Source: Pseudomonas citrullilanati
GTDB taxonomy: Bacteria; Pseudomonadota; Gammaproteobacteria; Pseudomonadales; Pseudomonadaceae
NCBI RefSeq assembly: GCF_030580855.1
Contig: NZ_JAUQOP010000012.1
Location: 1 to 64,000 of the forward strand
Length of the DNA: 64,000 bases
Direction: 5' to 3'
Of this stretch, positions 8,937-17,327 are shown piece after piece; position 1 is the first letter of the stretch, and each line of letters begins with the position of its first letter. The position numbers were made by a program, and so were the translations under genes. Under the pieces are notes generated by a model. That model did no database searches. It was not told the DNA's origin and saw nothing but the letters and a program-made list of their open reading frames with translations.

Positions 8937-9713
8937 TTGCTTATCGAGTCTCGTCGCCGCGCCTATCTGACCGCCATGCAGGTGGTCAGCTGGCTGCCGC
9001 GTACCGAATTGCCCTTCGCCGCCCCGTCGCGGCCCGAGCTGCTGGAGGCGCCCGAGCCGCTGGACGTCCCGCCGGCGCCGGCCATGCCGGTGGCCAAGGC
9101 GCCGGTCGAACCTTCGACGCCTGCGCCCGAGCGGCCGAAGATCGAAGTGCCGCGTCCGAGCCTGGCGGCCAATCGCACCAGTGCCAAGCCGGTCGCCGAG
9201 GCCGATGAAGCGCCCGCGCCGGCCAAGGTCGCGCCGCCGCGTTTCGCCTTGCAACTGCTGCGCGCCGGGCGCTGCCTGCTGTTGGTCGAGCTGCCCACCG
9301 GCGAGCCGTTCCAGAGCCGCGACCCGGCCTATCTGCTGCTCAAGGACATGCTGCGCGCCGCCGGCCTGCCGGACAGCCCGCAGATCGTCGGCGAACCGGT
9401 GCGCTGGCCGCTGCTGTCTCGCGGCACCATGGACCAGGGCCCGGACGCGGCCCGGGATTTCGTCCAGGGCTTCGTCTCGGCCCGCTTGGAAGACGAGCCC
9501 TGCGTGTGCCTGTGGCTGATCGGTCTGCCGGCGGTGAAGTTTGCCGGCGAGGCGGACGCTGATGCCTTCACTCGCGAACTGCAGGTCGAAGGCCTGGGCT
9601 CGGCCTGGGCGCTGCCCGGGCTGGAACTGTTAATGGAAACGCCACAGCGCAAGGCTGACGTCTGGCAAGCCATGCGCCGGCTGATGGCGCGTTGGAAAGA
9701 ATCGAATGAGTGA
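8937..9713 (+). CDS. holD: Probable DNA polymerase III psi subunit
   Basis: A 258-residue protein using a TTG start (MLIESRRRAYLTAMQVV); an ATG at 8976 is an alternative. The N-terminal block AMQVVSWLPRTELP resembles the chi-binding end of E. coli psi (QLGITQW...R). It is followed by a long Pro/Ala/Glu linker (residues about 35-95) and a compact C-terminal domain. In E. coli holD precedes rimI, and here the gene overlaps rimI by 8 bases. The pseudomonad psi was found biochemically because it is too divergent for simple similarity detection. Automatic annotation often calls such proteins TonB-like because of the proline-rich linker. It would link the clamp loader to chi and SSB. Confidence 0.7.
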   Translation: MLIESRRRAYLTAMQVVSWLPRTELPFAAPSRPELLEAPEPLDVPPAPAMPVAKAPVEPSTPAPERPKIEVPRPSLAANRTSAKPVAEADEAPAPAKVAPPRFALQLLRAGRCLLLVELPTGEPFQSRDPAYLLLKDMLRAAGLPDSPQIVGEPVRWPLLSRGTMDQGPDAARDFVQGFVSARLEDEPCVCLWLIGLPAVKFAGEADADAFTRELQVEGLGSAWALPGLELLMETPQRKADVWQAMRRLMARWKESNE

Positions 9714-10158
9714 CGCTGTATCGTTCCGCCCGATGACCGAGGCGGACCTCGACGCTGTGCTGAAAATCGAATACGCCGCCTACAGCCATCCCTGGACCCG
9801 AGGGATCTTTCTCGACGGGCTGGGTAAATACCAGATCTGGCTGATGTTCGAAGGCCAGCAACAGGTGGGCCATGGCGTGGTGCAGGTGATCCTGGATGAA
9901 GCGCACCTGCTCAACATCACCGTCAAGCCGGAAAACCAGGGCCGTGGCCTGGGCCTGCGCCTGCTGGAACACTTGATGTCCATCGCCTACCAGGCCCAGG
10001 CCCGGGAGTGCTTCCTGGAAGTGCGCGACAGCAACCGCACGGCGTTCCGGTTGTATGAACGCTACGGTTTCAACGAGATCGGCCGGCGCCGGGATTATTA
10101 CCCGGCGGTGGGTGGGCGCGAGGATGCGGTGGTCATGGCTTGCACGCTGGTGGACTGA
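9706..10158 (+). CDS. rimI: Ribosomal protein bS18 alanine N-acetyltransferase
   Basis: A 150-residue GNAT-fold protein. The acetyl-CoA binding loop VKPENQGRGLGLRLL is at about residues 67-81, and the typical RimI ending (EVRDSN..AFRLYERYGFNEIGRRRDYYP) follows. RimI acetylates the N-terminal alanine of ribosomal protein S18. It overlaps the end of holD by 8 bases, the same gene pair as in enterics. Confidence 0.93.
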   Translation: MSDAVSFRPMTEADLDAVLKIEYAAYSHPWTRGIFLDGLGKYQIWLMFEGQQQVGHGVVQVILDEAHLLNITVKPENQGRGLGLRLLEHLMSIAYQAQARECFLEVRDSNRTAFRLYERYGFNEIGRRRDYYPAVGGREDAVVMACTLVD

Positions 10159-10164
10159 ATCGCC

Positions 10165-10331
10165 CCATGGGGGCGTGAGCCTGCTCGCGAAGACGCCGGT
10201 ACATCCGGCACTGATGCAAACTGATCCACCGCTATCGCGAGCAGGCTCGCTCCCACAGGGTTTGGGTGGGGTACACAAACCTGAATACACAAAGCCCCTG
10301 CGGGAGCGAGTTTGCTCGCGATGGCGATGGC
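10165..10331. repeat. Cluster of three REP palindromes
   Basis: Three copies of the local REP core lie in the gap between rimI and the next gene. They are a degenerate one near 10165-10199 (GGGGGCGTGAGCCTGCTCGCGA), one in the opposite orientation near 10229-10262 (TATCGCGAGCAGGCTCGCTCCC) and a third near 10296-10331 (GCGGGAGCGAGTTTGCTCGCGA). The first two are inverted relative to each other, as in a REPIN. Confidence 0.8.
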
Positions 10332-10335
10332 CGGG

Positions 10336-10740
10336 TCAGCGCTTGCCATCCAGCGGATCGATGTCCGCCATTTCCGCCTCGTCCAGCCCATCGCCGCCGC
10401 CAATCTCATCCTCATCGACGATGCTCAGGTCCCAATCGGCCTGTTCGTCTTCGCCCAGTTCATGGGCATCCCGGGCGCCGTCTTCGCGAATCAGGGTCTC
10501 GGGGCTCAGGTCGTCGTCGGTCGGCTGGTGATCATCCGTCGAGGCGCCGGTCAGGCCCGCTTCGCGCACCCGTTCATGGGGCATCAACTGTTCGCGCTCG
10601 TTCTCCGGCAGTTCGTCGCCGATCTTCGCGCTGGGCTGTTCGTCGTCGAACTCCAGCTCGTGCATCGAGCCCATGCGGTCTTCATTGTCATCGATCGGCT
10701 CCGGTTGGGCCGCGTCGAAAGGACGTCGTGAATCATTCAT
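10336..10740 (-). CDS. Conserved acidic protein, function unknown
   Basis: A 134-residue protein extremely rich in Asp and Glu, with few hydrophobic residues and no membrane segment; it is probably largely disordered. A GAGGAATTGCC ribosome-binding site supports the ATG at 10740. Proteins like this are widespread in Pseudomonas and are often labelled serine kinase/phosphatase, but no kinase or phosphatase motif is visible, so that label should not be trusted. It is divergent from the carbonic anhydrase gene. Confidence 0.7.
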   Translation of the reverse strand: MNDSRRPFDAAQPEPIDDNEDRMGSMHELEFDDEQPSAKIGDELPENEREQLMPHERVREAGLTGASTDDHQPTDDDLSPETLIREDGARDAHELGEDEQADWDLSIVDEDEIGGGDGLDEAEMADIDPLDGKR

Positions 10741-10868
10741 GGCAATTCCTCATACTGGGGTTACTGGGTGGACCCGCAGCGCTGCCGAGAATTCCAACGG
10801 CATTATCGAAGTGACCTCGACGACCGGTCGATTGTCAAAGTTGCGCACTATTCTCGAGGGCAAGCAGC

Positions 10869-11513
10869 ATGAACGAACTACAAGATCTGATTGATAACAA
10901 CGCGCGCTGGGCCGATGCGATCAAGCAGGAGGATCCTGACTTCTTCGCCAAGCTGGCTCGTCAGCAGACCCCGGAGTACCTGTGGATCGGCTGTTCCGAT
11001 GCGCGGGTACCGGCCAACGAAATCGTCGGCATGTTGCCGGGCGATCTGTTCGTGCACCGCAACGTGGCCAACGTGGTGCTGCACACCGACCTCAACTGCC
11101 TGTCGGTGATCCAGTACGCCGTGGACGTGCTGAAGGTCAAGCACATCCTGGTGACCGGCCACTACGGCTGTGGCGGCGTGCGGGCCTCGATGCAGGACCG
11201 CCAGCTGGGCCTGATCGACGGTTGGCTGCGCTCGATTCGCGACCTGTACTACGAGCACCGTGAGGCGCTGGCCCAATTGCCGACCGAAGAAGAACGCGTG
11301 GACCGCCTGTGCGAGTTGAACGTGATCCAGCAGGTGGCCAATGTCGGCCATACCAGCATCGTCCAGAACGCCTGGCACCGTGGGCAGAAGCTGTCGATCC
11401 ATGGTTGCATCTACGGCATCAAGGACGGGCGCTGGAAAAGCCTGGACACCACCATCAGCGGTTTCGAGCAGTTGCCACCGCAGTATCGGTTGCGTCCCGT
11501 CGGCGCGCCGTGA
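10869..11513 (+). CDS. can: Beta-class carbonic anhydrase
   Basis: A 214-residue beta carbonic anhydrase with the zinc ligands in their expected motifs: CSDARVPANE (Cys, Asp-Arg dyad) and HYGCGGV (His, Cys). It interconverts CO2 and bicarbonate in the cytoplasm and supplies bicarbonate for carboxylations at ambient CO2. Length and motifs match E. coli Can (220 residues). The closest downstream gene is convergent, so it is probably a single-gene transcript. Confidence 0.95.
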   Translation: MNELQDLIDNNARWADAIKQEDPDFFAKLARQQTPEYLWIGCSDARVPANEIVGMLPGDLFVHRNVANVVLHTDLNCLSVIQYAVDVLKVKHILVTGHYGCGGVRASMQDRQLGLIDGWLRSIRDLYYEHREALAQLPTEEERVDRLCELNVIQQVANVGHTSIVQNAWHRGQKLSIHGCIYGIKDGRWKSLDTTISGFEQLPPQYRLRPVGAP

Positions 11514-11523
11514 CGTAGGCCTG

Positions 11524-12051
11524 TCAGTCGCGATGACACCGATGGCGCCAGTGCCGTAGGAATTTCATTCCTTGCTCGTTGGGCGGTTCGTCATAACCTG
11601 TGATCCAACCGTGACAGTTGGACGAACCGCACCGGCAGGCAAACTGGCGATACAGCTTCTGTTCGGTGCTGGCGTGGTCGGTGGTCAGGCTGTCGCCCTT
11701 GGCGATGCGGGTCAGGGCCCATAGCCACAATTCGCTCATGTCGAGAAACACATTCGGGTTGCAGGAATGCGCCAACAGCCCGGCGAAGTACGGGTCGTAC
11801 ATGTGGACTTCCGGCAGCACCTGCAGCGTATGCGGGCCTCGACGGGCCACCAGCAGCCCGGACACCCGGCAGATGCGTTCCATGGGGGCGAAGTCGCGCT
11901 GGGCGATGACGGCGAAGCCGTGTCCGTCGGCCGCACGCAGGATTTGAAAATCCCGGGCCGAGGGATAGCGCAGCCGCGTACTGAGTGCTTTTTGGGGATA
12001 GAGGCAATCCCCGATCCGCGAGCGGGCTTGGGATGGACTGGAAGTGGTCAT
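11524..12051 (-). CDS. SET-domain protein, putative lysine methyltransferase
   Basis: A 175-residue protein from an ATG at 12051 with a GGGA ribosome-binding site; a TTG six codons upstream is possible. It shows core SET-domain features: HSCNPN (the NHSCxPN motif that binds AdoMet and the lysine channel), the I.KGDSLTTDHA segment corresponding to the I.GEELTxDY motif, and a post-SET-like CRCGSSNCHGWI cysteine cluster that would bind zinc. Such small stand-alone SET proteins occur in some bacteria; the substrate is unknown. Tyr of the DY motif is replaced by His, so activity needs testing. Confidence 0.78.
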   Translation of the reverse strand: MTTSSPSQARSRIGDCLYPQKALSTRLRYPSARDFQILRAADGHGFAVIAQRDFAPMERICRVSGLLVARRGPHTLQVLPEVHMYDPYFAGLLAHSCNPNVFLDMSELWLWALTRIAKGDSLTTDHASTEQKLYRQFACRCGSSNCHGWITGYDEPPNEQGMKFLRHWRHRCHRD

Positions 12052-12180
12052 GACTGTCCCTGTCGGCAAAGGTCGGCTTTCAGCGCCAGCGATCCTGCCA
12101 ACGCTCGTTGTAATTCGCAGCTTCCTCCAACTCCAACCTGACGGCTACTGTCAACTCTGACAGGCGTGCGCGATGCATGC

Positions 12181-12203
12181 CCCGTCGGTGTGAACCGACA
12201 GGG
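12181..12203. other. Short stem-loop between two minus-strand genes
   Basis: CCCGTCGGT-GTGA-ACCGACAGGG forms a 9-10 bp stem with a 4-base loop. It lies just downstream of the 12221-13381 gene and upstream of the SET gene on the minus strand, so it could attenuate or end transcription. No T run follows on either strand, so it is not a classical terminator. Confidence 0.4.
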
Positions 12204-12220
12204 CACGCGCCTCGTGGGCT

Positions 12221-13381
12221 TTATACCGGTTCGGCGGGCAGCGGCATCGGCGCCTTCAATTGCGGAAGTTGCGTCTTGATCGCCGGTGTATCGCAGGTTT
12301 TAGCCGCTTCTTCCGGGGTCAACTTGCGGATCGTGGTGTAGAACAGCTCGCAGGTCTTTTCCTTTTGCGTGACTTGCCAGGTCTGGGTGCACTGGTTCAG
12401 CAACGTGGTCGGGTCGGAGCCCGGCTTGCTGCCCATGCCAGCCTGCCAGCAGGCCGCGCTCAGGTCCTGGCCCATGACCTTCAGGCCCGCCGCATCGGCC
12501 TTGGCTTCGTCACCGTCGTAGTTGGTCTTGTCGGCGGCGTACCAGATATAGCTCGGGTGGTTGGAGCCCAGCACCGATACCGGGGTGCCGCCTGTCGGCG
12601 TGATGGTCGCCAGGCCGAGCACATTCACGGTCTGCCCGTATTGGGTCTTGATCCAGTTCCGTACGGGGGCGCCGAAGGCCACCATGGGCAGCGAGGCGCC
12701 GGCGGAGGTCTGGGTGAGCTGCTTGACCATGATGGTCTGGTAGGCGTTGAAGTAATCGTACAGCCCTTCCAGGGTCTGGCCGGCATTGGACGGGGCCGCG
12801 ATGGGCGCGATGTCGATGATGGTCTGGTAGCCCGGCGTCTGTGCGGCGGGGATGCCGTTGTCGGTCAGCAACGAGGCCCAGCGGTCGGTGGTGGCCGACT
12901 CCAGGTAATCCTGGGCCTGGGTCAGGGAGTAATCCGGCGGGAAGTGCAGCAGTTCGATGCTCTTGCGGTTCTCCAGGGCCATGCCCAGGGGCAGGAACAG
13001 GTACCAGTTGTAGGCCCATTTCTTCTCGCTGTTGAGTTTCGTCGCGCCGTTGTAGGCCAGGTCACCGGCGTCGAGCAACGCCGTCAACGGTTGGCCATAG
13101 CCCTTGGGCACCCCGCTGATGTGGGCGTAGACCTTGCCCTTGTCGCGCTTGACGCTGACCTTGGCCGTGCCATAGCCGTCGCGCTGCACGCTCTGGGTCA
13201 GGTAATGCTCGACGGTTTGCTCCAGGGTCCAGTTGCGAAAGCAAATGACGTTGCAGTTGTTGGGGTAGGCAAAGAGGCGGGTGACGCGTTCGGTGCTGCC
13301 CAGCTGTACATCGATATCGGCCGCGTGGGCGGCGGCACTGAAGGCCAGGGCGGCAAGAGAACATACGGCGAGTTTTGACAT
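12221..13381 (-). CDS. Exported protein of unknown function
   Basis: A 386-residue protein with a clear Sec signal peptide (MSKLAVCSLAALAFSAAAHA, cleavage after AHA). The mature part contains six or more cysteines (NNCNVICF near the start; AACW, NQCTQ, KTCE, KTCDT near the end), consistent with disulfides in the periplasm. I do not recognise a named domain. It stands alone between the SET gene and the fatty-acid transporter gene, both on the same strand. Confidence 0.72.
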   Translation of the reverse strand: MSKLAVCSLAALAFSAAAHAADIDVQLGSTERVTRLFAYPNNCNVICFRNWTLEQTVEHYLTQSVQRDGYGTAKVSVKRDKGKVYAHISGVPKGYGQPLTALLDAGDLAYNGATKLNSEKKWAYNWYLFLPLGMALENRKSIELLHFPPDYSLTQAQDYLESATTDRWASLLTDNGIPAAQTPGYQTIIDIAPIAAPSNAGQTLEGLYDYFNAYQTIMVKQLTQTSAGASLPMVAFGAPVRNWIKTQYGQTVNVLGLATITPTGGTPVSVLGSNHPSYIWYAADKTNYDGDEAKADAAGLKVMGQDLSAACWQAGMGSKPGSDPTTLLNQCTQTWQVTQKEKTCELFYTTIRKLTPEEAAKTCDTPAIKTQLPQLKAPMPLPAEPV

Positions 13382-13491
13382 GCTCAGATCCTTTTCAGCG
13401 TGGAGACCCCTCGTTAGGGTGTCTCCATACTGAAACAGACCGAGCCGAAGAAACAGTGGGCCAGGGGAAATATCAGGGTTTTTTTATGGCT

Positions 13492-14910
13492 TTATGGCAT
13501 CACTGGCGGCAAATAGGACAGCGTGGTGCCCAACGCCCATAGCAGCGCCAGCACCAGGGGTGTATGCACCAGCAATTGCACGAACGAGAACCCGATCAGG
13601 TCCCGAGCCTTGAGGCCCAGCACGCCCAGCAACGGCAGCATGTAGAACGGGTTGATGAGGTTCGGCAGGGCTTCGGCCGCGTTGTAGATCTGCACCGCCC
13701 AGCCCAGGTGGTAGTTCAGGTCATTCGCCACCTGCATGACATAGGGGGCCTCGATGATCCATTTGCCGCCGCCCGAGGGAATGAAGAAGCCCAGCACCGC
13801 CGAGTACACGCCCATCAGCAAGGCGTAGGTGTCATGGGAGGCGACCTGTACGAAAAACGTCGAGATGTGGTGGGCCAGCGTCTGGGCATCGCTGCCCTTG
13901 ACGGTGGTCAGCAACGCCGCGATCGAGCCGTACAGCGGAAACTGGATCAGCACGCCGGTGGTGGTCGGTACCGCCCGGGCCACCGCGTCGAGGAAACTGC
14001 GCGGCCGCCAGTGCAGCAGCGCCCCGAGCATCAGGAACAGGAAGTTGTAGGTATTGAGCCCCGAGATGGCACTGATCGCCGGTTTCGTCGAAAACTCGTG
14101 GAACAGCCAGCCGGCGGCCAGCAGCACCAGGGCGAGGGTCAGCAGCGGGCTGTGCTCCAGCCATTCGCCGGGGCGGGTGCGGGGTTGCAACGCCGGCATG
14201 CTGAAGCTCGGGTCGATTCCGCACGCGGCGGCATCACGGGCACTGTTCGGCCCGGGGGCGGTCGCGTAGGCGACGATCAACGAGACGACAATCAGCGCCA
14301 GCAGCATGACCCCGGACTGCCAGAGGAAAATGGTCTGGGTGAAGGGAATCACGCCGGTGATCGACAGGATCGACGGGGGCAGGCTCGCCGGGTTGGCCTG
14401 CAATTGCGCGGCCGACGACGACAATCCCAGGGCCCACACCGCCCCCAGCCCCAGGTAGGCGGCCGCACCGGCGGCGCGATAATCCATTTTCAGCTCGGTC
14501 CGGCGGGCGAGGGCGCGCACCAGCAGGCCGCCGAATACCAGCGACAATCCCCAATTGAGCAGCGACGCGACCATCGAGATCAACGCCACCCAGGCGACGG
14601 CGGAGCGACCATTGCCGGGGATCCGCGCCAAGCGATCGATCAACTGCACCGCCGGCGGCGAACTGGCCACCACATAGCCGCCGATCACCACGAAGGCCAT
14701 CTGCATGGTGAACGGGATCAGGCTCCAGAACCCATCGCCGAACGCCATGGCCGCCGCCGTGGGCGTGGCGCCGATGAATTGGGTGGCCACGGCGACCACC
14801 AGCACCGCCAGCGCGGCGAAGACCCAGGAGTCGGGAAACCAGCGCTCGGCGAAACTGGAGCAGCGCAAGGCAAAGCGGGCGGAACGGCTGTCTTCGATGT
14901 CGGTGGTCAC
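13492..14910 (-). CDS. atoE: Short-chain fatty acid transporter, AtoE family
   Basis: A 472-residue, highly hydrophobic protein with about 12 membrane segments. The GTG at 14910 is preferred as start because AGAGG lies 8 bases upstream; in-frame sequence further up is non-family. It shows AtoE-type features (SWVFAALAVLVV, NWGLSLVFGG, FFIPSGGGKWIIEAPYVM, NAAEALPNLINPFYMLPLLG). The family takes up acetoacetate or butyrate-like acids across the inner membrane. The catabolic ato genes are not adjacent here. Confidence 0.88.
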   Translation of the reverse strand: MTTDIEDSRSARFALRCSSFAERWFPDSWVFAALAVLVVAVATQFIGATPTAAAMAFGDGFWSLIPFTMQMAFVVIGGYVVASSPPAVQLIDRLARIPGNGRSAVAWVALISMVASLLNWGLSLVFGGLLVRALARRTELKMDYRAAGAAAYLGLGAVWALGLSSSAAQLQANPASLPPSILSITGVIPFTQTIFLWQSGVMLLALIVVSLIVAYATAPGPNSARDAAACGIDPSFSMPALQPRTRPGEWLEHSPLLTLALVLLAAGWLFHEFSTKPAISAISGLNTYNFLFLMLGALLHWRPRSFLDAVARAVPTTTGVLIQFPLYGSIAALLTTVKGSDAQTLAHHISTFFVQVASHDTYALLMGVYSAVLGFFIPSGGGKWIIEAPYVMQVANDLNYHLGWAVQIYNAAEALPNLINPFYMLPLLGVLGLKARDLIGFSFVQLLVHTPLVLALLWALGTTLSYLPPVMP

Positions 14911-15121
14911 GGTCGTTACCTCTATTCTTATGATTGGTTTCTGGGCACTGGAGCGACGACGCCCCGACAACGGTAGAACAATCCACTGACCATGGAAGCC
15001 GGGCCGTGGTTCGCGGCCGCGCGAGAAAATGCACCGCTGACCAACGGTACTCTTCAGAAAAAATTCGCCGGGCCGATGGCAAGGGAATGGACCTGTCAAC
15101 CCTCCTGCCTGGAGCATGCTT

Positions 15122-16438
15122 ATGTTCAACAATCGCCTGAAGCAGGAGCTGGTGGCTCTTCGCCAAGAACTGTCGAGTCTCATGCAGGTGAAAGAAAGCC
15201 TGGACCGCGAAATGCTGGCCCTGACCCTGGATGTCGACGGACGAATTCAGACGGTCAATCAGAATTTTCTCGAGCAGATGCACTACAAGAGCCAGGACCT
15301 GATTGGCCGGCCTGTCGAGGAACTGGTCCCGGCGTACCTGAAGAACAACGAGTTCCAGCTTCGTTTCAAGACGGCCCTGACCCGTGGCGAGCATTTCTCC
15401 GGTGCCGTGCGCCTGGTCCGTGGCAATGGCCAGGAAGCCTGGCTGCGTTCGATCCTGCAGCCGGTGCTCAACGCCGAAGGGCGGATCCGCTATTTTTCGA
15501 TGTACTCCAACGACCTGACCCGTACGATCGAGGGCTCGCGCGAGCATGAAAACCTGATCGGCGCCCTTGTTCGCTCCACGGCGGTGATCGAGTTCGACCT
15601 GGGCGGCCATGTGCTGACGGCCAACGACCGTTTCCTCAACGCCATGGGCTACAGCCTGGCGCAGATCAAGGGCAAGCATCACCGCCTGTTCTGTGATCCG
15701 GAGGAGTACAACAGCGCGGCCTACCAGCAGTTCTGGAAACGCCTGAACAGCGGTGAGTTTGTCGCCGGTCGCTTCAAGCGCATCGACAGCAACGGTCGCG
15801 AAGTCTGGCTGGAGGCGTCCTACAACCCGGTGCTCGACGCCAACGAGCGGTTGTACAAGGTGGTCAAGTTCGCCACCAACATCACCGATCAGGTCAACCA
15901 GGAAAAAGCCGTCGCCGAAGCCGCCAACATCGCCTACAGCACTTCGTTGCAAACCGACAACAGCGCCCAGCGCGGCACCACGGTGGTGACCCAGGCGGTG
16001 GACGTGATGCGCGACCTGGCCCGGCACATGCAAACCGCCGGCGAAGGCATCGAGGCGCTCAACGAGCAGTCCCTGGTGATCGGGACCATCGTCAAGACCA
16101 TCAGCGGCATCGCCGAGCAAACCAACCTGCTGGCGCTCAACGCCGCCATCGAAGCGGCCCGGGCCGGTGAACAGGGCCGGGGCTTCGCGGTGGTGGCCGA
16201 CGAGGTCCGCCAGTTGGCATCGCGGACCAGCCAGGCGACGGATGAGATTGTCGGCGTGGTTCGCCAGAACCAGGACATGGCGCGCAACGCCGTGGCGCTC
16301 ATGACCGACGGCCAACACCAGGCCGAACAGGGCCTGGCCCTGGCTGCCGAGGCCGGTTCGGTGATCGTCGAGATCCAGGACGGGGCGAAGAAGGTGGTCG
16401 ACGCGGTGAGCCAGTTCGCGAACCAGCTCTCCAGTTGA
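15122..16438 (+). CDS. Soluble chemoreceptor with two PAS domains, BdlA-like
   Basis: A 438-residue methyl-accepting chemotaxis protein without any membrane segment. Two PAS domains (about residues 25-125 and 145-245, both with the LxVDGxI/LxANDRFL type beginning and a PAC-like WLRSILQPV / WLEASYNPV end) precede a signalling domain with the hairpin tip [22 protein letters not shown]. The ATG at 15122 is preferred to 15116 because GGAG is 7 bases away. This is the architecture of P. aeruginosa BdlA (about 417 residues), which senses internal cues for biofilm dispersal, and of Aer-type energy sensors. The ligand or cofactor cannot be told from sequence. Confidence 0.86.
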   Translation: MFNNRLKQELVALRQELSSLMQVKESLDREMLALTLDVDGRIQTVNQNFLEQMHYKSQDLIGRPVEELVPAYLKNNEFQLRFKTALTRGEHFSGAVRLVRGNGQEAWLRSILQPVLNAEGRIRYFSMYSNDLTRTIEGSREHENLIGALVRSTAVIEFDLGGHVLTANDRFLNAMGYSLAQIKGKHHRLFCDPEEYNSAAYQQFWKRLNSGEFVAGRFKRIDSNGREVWLEASYNPVLDANERLYKVVKFATNITDQVNQEKAVAEAANIAYSTSLQTDNSAQRGTTVVTQAVDVMRDLARHMQTAGEGIEALNEQSLVIGTIVKTISGIAEQTNLLALNAAIEAARAGEQGRGFAVVADEVRQLASRTSQATDEIVGVVRQNQDMARNAVALMTDGQHQAEQGLALAAEAGSVIVEIQDGAKKVVDAVSQFANQLSS

Positions 16439-16457
16439 TGCCGTGAGTTTATTGTTT

Positions 16458-16487
16458 TTTACATATTAATTATTGTTTTGCGATAAT
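16458..16487 (+). promoter_or_regulatory. Probable sigma70 promoter of the DUF2975-XRE operon
   Basis: TTTACA (16458-16463) and GATAAT (16482-16487) are separated by 18 bases in an AT-rich island that contrasts with the GC-rich surroundings. The start codon of the DUF2975 gene is 45 bases downstream. Confidence 0.5.
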
Positions 16488-16531
16488 TTCGTCGTTATGG
16501 TCTGGGCTCCTCTCAGGGTTGGAGCTCTCAC

Positions 16532-17086
16532 ATGTCGTCGAATCGTCTTGCTTTGTATAGCCAGCGCATGGCCGCCATCACGCTTGTCTTCATGGTCGTG
16601 ATGATGGTCATCAACACCGCTGCCTGGTTGTTTCCTGATGCAGCGTCACGCTACGGCCTGGGGTTTGCCTTGACCGAGCGCCAACTGTCGAGCATGTCCG
16701 AAGAGGCGATGCGCCTGTCCGGTTGGCAATGCCTGGGCGCCATTGTGCTGTCGAGCATCCCGTTGCTCGCCCTGGTTGCCGGGTTGGCCAATTTGCGGCA
16801 GTTGTTCAAGCGGTACGCCCAAGGCCTGTACTTTTCCAGCGACGCTGCGGTTTATTTGGGAAAGGCCGGCCGGGCGGTCGTCTTGTGGGTGGTGTTGGAC
16901 TTCCTCTGTGAACCGTTCCTCAGCCTGCTGGTGACGATTCATGCGCCCGTCGGTCAACGCCTGCTGACCCTCAGCGTGACCGCTCCGTCGTTCGTCGCTT
17001 TGTTTCTCGCGGCCTGTATTGCGATCATTGCCCGGATACTGTCCCAGGCCAGTGAAGTCGATTCAGAAAACCGAACCTTCGTTTGA
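16532..17086 (+). CDS. DUF2975 membrane protein
   Basis: A 184-residue protein with four predicted membrane helices and a central LANLRQLFKRYAQGLYFSSDAAVYL segment typical of DUF2975. It is followed 7 bases later by a small XRE-type regulator, the standard arrangement for this family in many bacteria. The function is unknown; the constant pairing suggests the regulator controls it or that the two act together. Confidence 0.78.
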   Translation: MSSNRLALYSQRMAAITLVFMVVMMVINTAAWLFPDAASRYGLGFALTERQLSSMSEEAMRLSGWQCLGAIVLSSIPLLALVAGLANLRQLFKRYAQGLYFSSDAAVYLGKAGRAVVLWVVLDFLCEPFLSLLVTIHAPVGQRLLTLSVTAPSFVALFLAACIAIIARILSQASEVDSENRTFV

Positions 17087-17093
17087 GAGCCCC

Positions 17094-17327
17094 ATGCCGA
17101 TCGTGATTCAACTTGATGTGATGTTGGCGCTGCGCAAGGTCAAGTCCAAGGACCTGGCTGCCGGCATTGGCATAACGGAAGCCAACCTTTCCTTGCTGAA
17201 ACAAGGAAAGGTCAAGGGCATCCGCCTGGCGACCCTGGAGGCCATCTGCAGCTACCTGGACTGCCAGCCCGCCGACTTGCTGGTCTACCAACCGCCGGGC
17301 AAGGAAGATCAGTCCCCCAGCGCCTGA
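17094..17327 (+). CDS. Small YozG-like XRE-family regulator
   Basis: A 77-residue protein that is almost only a helix-turn-helix domain (MLALRKVKSKDLAAGIGIT then LSLLKQGKVKGIRLATLEAIC and the C-terminal LDCQPADLLVY). GAGAG precedes the ATG at 17094. It follows the DUF2975 gene with a 7-base gap. Its stop codon lies 19 bases inside the 3' end of the convergent ggt gene, so the two transcripts overlap. Confidence 0.82.
   Translation: MPIVIQLDVMLALRKVKSKDLAAGIGITEANLSLLKQGKVKGIRLATLEAICSYLDCQPADLLVYQPPGKEDQSPSA

Noticed and set aside
8937..9713. TonB-like energy transducer
   Set aside because: The similarity is only to the proline/alanine-rich linker; there is no N-terminal membrane anchor and no TonB C-terminal domain.
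10336..10740. Serine kinase/phosphatase label for the acidic protein
   Set aside because: No kinase or phosphatase motif is visible; the protein is almost entirely acidic and probably disordered.
14234..16318. A 694-codon minus-strand frame opposite the chemoreceptor and the end of atoE
   Set aside because: It crosses two genes that are clearly coded in other frames and has no recognisable domain.
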